DNA from: JAUNBN01 sp036645935
GTDB lineage: Bacteria; Bacillota; Clostridia; Oscillospirales; Ruminococcaceae
Direction: 5' to 3'
Length of the DNA stretch: 64,000 nucleotides
Assembly: GCA_036645935.1 (NCBI GenBank)
Contig: JAVXNE010000004.1
Coordinates: 62,001 to 126,000, forward strand
The position numbers were made by a program, and so were the translations under genes. The notes below the pieces were generated by a model. The model was not told the origin of the DNA. It saw nothing but the letters and a program-made list of their open reading frames with translations, and made no database searches. Of the stretch, positions 62,201 to 64,000 are shown one piece after another (within the stretch, counting starts at the first letter, position 1; each line of letters starts with the position of its first letter).

Positions 62201-62688
62201 CAGTCGGCGACGAGAGCGGCGTCATCCGTGCAGCTGAAAGAGTTGAGTGCACCGTCGATCTCTCGGTATCCGCATACCTTCCGAATTCATACGTACCAGA
62301 CAACGAGAGCCGCATCGAGCTTTACAAACGCATCGCCGCAATATACGATCAGGGCGACGCCGACGATGTGCTCGACGAACTTCGCGATCGCTTCGGAGAG
62401 CCGCCCGAGTGTGTGCGCGCGCTCGTTTGCGTCTCGCTCATTCGTGCGATTGCAAGCCTTCTTAAAATTTACGAAGTCTCTTCAAATTCGCGCGAAACCG
62501 TCTCGCTCTACACAGACCGTCTTGATGGCATTGACCTCTCCGGCTACATCAAGCAAAAGCGCCGCAAAATCTGGATATCTCCTAAAGGCAAGAAAGCAAT
62601 CACCGCTCAGATCAAACCCGGAGAGCAACTATACGACGTCGCGCTCGAGGTGCTCTGTGCGTGCGTCGTCGTCGACACCGGCGAATAA
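59245..62688 (+). CDS. mfd: Transcription-repair coupling factor
   Basis: The 1147-residue Mfd removes RNA polymerase stalled at DNA damage and recruits UvrA. In order it shows the UvrB-like N-terminal region (GRGQFAVRGGIVDIFPPADE), the RNA-polymerase-interacting domain near residue 470 (GDFVVHDSHGIGRFEGIHRI), the helicase core with Walker A CGDVGVGKTEVALRAAF, DEEQ box VIDEEQRFGVSHKEKLKQ, motif III LSATPIPRTLNMALSGIRD, motif V/VI RVGRSGRRAFAYF and the C-terminal TRCF domain. Length is as expected. It follows pth by 3 bases. Confidence 0.97.
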   Translation: MNILHSISQSEQFEAICAATDRNGKAALFGVHQIHCAAFAAAIAQRGRAVFFVTETDAQAVTAASDISALGVPASSCPSRDFIFIDVASVSHDTELARLSALGRAMSGESRVLCASIEALCQRTMPPEVFRSGTLSLKKGRRIQQSTLVSALVSAGYSRCDRVEGRGQFAVRGGIVDIFPPADEHPLRIELFGDDIDGIARFDEENQRRISNSSSALITPVREVVLGADAPDRLRAMLKSSSGAPNLCEIIEHDISLLENDIVPPCTDRYLLAAYDTTATALDYLDDALLFICEPQAVRKRHKNLITLHTEELLSLKSQGLLPKKHSGCYADDFDALTFGRAEILADSFTRSTEESRLDALINVRGSVVPRWSGELVLLEEDIQAGLALGYSCVVLAATARGAAALANDLRTAGFDCIEGAETPPPPPSVSISVGSLSSGFQLAAGQLCVLTSAKETKTGKKRARHAEKQGHSIARLEDLKAGDFVVHDSHGIGRFEGIHRIDHHGFVRDYIKIAYRGADVLYVPVTQLDLVSQYVSPRDDAEVKLAKLHSGEWAKTKAAVYRSVREMAKELIELYAVREKEQGVAFSPDGEWQNTFESRFEYDETDDQLRAIADIKKDMERARPMDRVLCGDVGVGKTEVALRAAFKCINDGYQCAVLVPTTILAWQHYRTFCERMEAFPVKIAMLSRFASAKEIKEAVAGIKRGTVDIVIGTHRLLQKDIEFKKLGLLVIDEEQRFGVSHKEKLKQKFTGVDVLTLSATPIPRTLNMALSGIRDMSVIDEPPEDRHPVQTFVIEHDDSIVSDAIKRELSRGGQVYYIHNRIDSIERCANHLLELIPDARIEIAHGRMPEDVLSDVWRRLLGGECDVLVCTTLIETGVDVPNCNTLIVEDADRMGLSQLYQIRGRVGRSGRRAFAYFTFRRDKTLSDIATKRLTAIRDFTSFGSGFKIAMRDLQIRGAGSVLSARQSGHMQAVGYDTYLKILAEAVGDESGVIRAAERVECTVDLSVSAYLPNSYVPDNESRIELYKRIAAIYDQGDADDVLDELRDRFGEPPECVRALVCVSLIRAIASLLKIYEVSSNSRETVSLYTDRLDGIDLSGYIKQKRRKIWISPKGKKAITAQIKPGEQLYDVALEVLCACVVVDTGE

Positions 62689-62879
62689 CGCTTAATGTGC
62701 GCGTTGCGTGCGGTGCGCTTTTGGTGTATAATAACCGCACATCGGAGAGGGTTTTCGGAGTGACGCGCGAAATTCTGCGCGCTCTCCCTCGAGAGCCACC
62801 CGCTTTCTGACAAAAACGCGGGCTCACATTGCAATTACATGCACTAATATTGATATTTTGACCCACGGAGGTTTTCACT

Positions 62880-63938
62880 GTGAGATCTAAACACACTTTA
62901 CTTGCGTTGACGCTGGCCATTCTGCTCGCGGCGCTGCCGCTTGCCGCCTGCGCCTACAATCCTGAGAACGTGCTGACCGTTGACGGCGAGAGCATCCCAG
63001 CAGGGCGGTATCTTTCCTATCAGATGGCCGCGCTCAGCTCTGCTGCCACCACTCTCGGCGAAGACGAGGTCATCGGAATCGCGCTGCTCGATAAGGAAAT
63101 CGAAGGTGTTTCCGGGCGTGACTGGGTTCGCAACAAGACCGTTGAGCTTTGCAAACGGGGTCTGTTCTCCGACCGCGAATTTGACCGTCTCAGCCTCTCT
63201 TTCACTGCCGAGGACAAGCAGCAGAACGAGAGCAACAGCCAGATGGTCTGGCAGTATCAAGCAAGGGCACAGTATGAGGCGAACGGAATCGGCTACAAAT
63301 CCTTTGCCGCTGCGAGCAACAACGCCATGCGCGAACAACGTGTGCGCTCGGCGCTCTATGGGGACGGCGGAGAATTTGCCATTCCTCAAGCCGAAAAGCA
63401 AGAGTATTTTGACACAAACTACGTCCGTGCCGAATATATGCAGCTGCCGGTTTATGACAACATCGGTTTCAAACTGATTGAAAGCCAGCCGGAAGCACTG
63501 CGTGCCGTCGCCGACAAGTTGCTCGAAAAAGCCAAGGCGGACGACAGCCTGCTCGCCGCATATCTCGCTCACTTCGGAGAAGCACTCACGCTCTCGGGTG
63601 ACGACACCGCCCCCACTCCGGAGAACGCCGCCGAGGTCATCACGAGCGGTTTCTACGGCCCGAATCTCGGCATCAACGCAACACTGCTCAAAACTCTGCT
63701 CGCGGCACCCATCGGAGAATATGGAATCTGCGAGAGCGAGGACGGAACTCTCTTCATCTACAAGCGTCTGCCACTTGAGGAAAAAGATACCGAGGCAAGT
63801 TATGATAAAGGCATCGTCAGCGAGCTTTCAAAAGCCCCATATGACGAATATGTCGCTGACGGAACAGCAGGCTATCCTGTGGTGGTCGATGAAAAAGCGG
63901 CAACTTATTACAGCCCAGACAAGATCAAGCTCTCTTAG
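62880..63938 (+). CDS. Lipoprotein with SurA/PrsA-like foldase features
   Basis: GTG at 62880 follows GGAGG. The lipobox PLAACAYNP anchors the protein outside. The N-terminal region NVLTVDGESIPAGRYLSYQM resembles the start of SurA/PrsA-type chaperones, in which a substrate-like V-x-V-D/N-G precedes a helical bundle; residues 60-160 are helical. No clear parvulin peptidyl-prolyl isomerase signature is present. In Firmicutes a prsA-like gene often follows mfd, which supports the reading. It ends ~60 bases before the window edge, where nothing more is seen. Confidence 0.7.
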   Translation: MRSKHTLLALTLAILLAALPLAACAYNPENVLTVDGESIPAGRYLSYQMAALSSAATTLGEDEVIGIALLDKEIEGVSGRDWVRNKTVELCKRGLFSDREFDRLSLSFTAEDKQQNESNSQMVWQYQARAQYEANGIGYKSFAAASNNAMREQRVRSALYGDGGEFAIPQAEKQEYFDTNYVRAEYMQLPVYDNIGFKLIESQPEALRAVADKLLEKAKADDSLLAAYLAHFGEALTLSGDDTAPTPENAAEVITSGFYGPNLGINATLLKTLLAAPIGEYGICESEDGTLFIYKRLPLEEKDTEASYDKGIVSELSKAPYDEYVADGTAGYPVVVDEKAATYYSPDKIKLS

Positions 63939-64000
63939 CTTTCATCTCTTTCGGCGGCACTGTACCCCGCATCCCAACCGACCGCAAGACGGACGCTCTC

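Noticed and set aside
1..64000. CRISPR array or cas genes
   Set aside because: No regularly spaced repeat series and no Cas-like protein was seen in any frame.

Overview
The window reads as a chromosomal segment of an anaerobic, spore-former-type Firmicute (class Clostridia, probably Oscillospiraceae-like). The basis is the gene content: a Cna-B/SpaA surface protein, a SARP regulator, LCP and M23 wall proteins, tandem DUF3048 lipoproteins, a DUF6472-like micro-protein, the UPF0237/UPF0210 pair, soj/spo0J with parS sites followed by serS, and pth-mfd. The placement is inferred from family distribution, not from a marker-gene comparison. Most of the window has balanced to mildly GC-rich codon use. 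The stretch from about 35.0 to 41.0 kb is visibly AT-richer and full of gene relics. || Layout. 0-2 kb: the N-terminal two-thirds or so of a large secreted adhesin on the minus strand, running off the left edge. 2.2-8.3 kb: one plus-strand operon with its own promoter. It holds a SARP/BTAD regulator with a degenerate GGDEF-like tail, a lipoprotein transglutaminase, a PilC/GspF platform protein, four small pilin-like membrane proteins and a PilT-type ATPase. The 3' end of the ATPase gene is tandemly duplicated. 9-12.2 kb: a minus-strand operon (FMN-binding protein, E2-like acyltransferase, acyl-CoA ligase). 12.7-15.7 kb: the first MBOAT/SGNH O-acyltransferase pair. 16-23.5 kb: CPBP protease, asnA, a GNAT-YoaP fusion, a GT2 glycosyltransferase, ppa, a DUF6472-like protein and an LCP protein. 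23.7-24.3 kb: an internally deleted IS3-family element lodged inside a terminator hairpin. 24.3-34 kb: ferritin-like protein, C1 peptidase, GTPase plus M20 hydrolase, CorA, HAD hydrolase, ACT protein plus PFL protein. 34.2-35 kb: ZIP transporter. 35.3-41.4 kb: a degraded mobile-element zone with a broken transporter and aminotransferase, a truncated Tn1549-type replication gene, an orphan tRNA 3' end, a HEPN-type protein, an intact IS3 transposase, tRNA-Ser(CGA) and a tRNA-Ser half-gene. 41.9-49.3 kb: Fe-alcohol dehydrogenase, two parS-like sites, parA, parB, serS and a second SGNH/MBOAT pair. 49.3-54.7 kb: tRNA-Met, tRNA-Glu, a REP-associated transposase relic, small genes, a GT-C membrane glycosyltransferase and a pentapeptide-repeat protein. 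54.8-64 kb: M23 peptidase, two DUF3048 lipoproteins, pth, mfd and a foldase-like lipoprotein. || Working picture. Much of the window concerns the cell surface: the adhesin, the pilus-like machine, two separate acyl-modification modules, GT2 and GT-C glycosyltransferases, LCP ligase and M23 hydrolase. parABS next to serS suggests the replication-origin half of the chromosome. || The most interesting candidates are the SARP-controlled pilus operon, the HEPN protein in the relic island, the acyl-CoA ligase/acyltransferase/FMN operon with an altered active-site motif, the IS inside a terminator, and a repeated pattern of 3'-end or half-gene duplications (pilT, the GT-C gene, tRNA-Ser).
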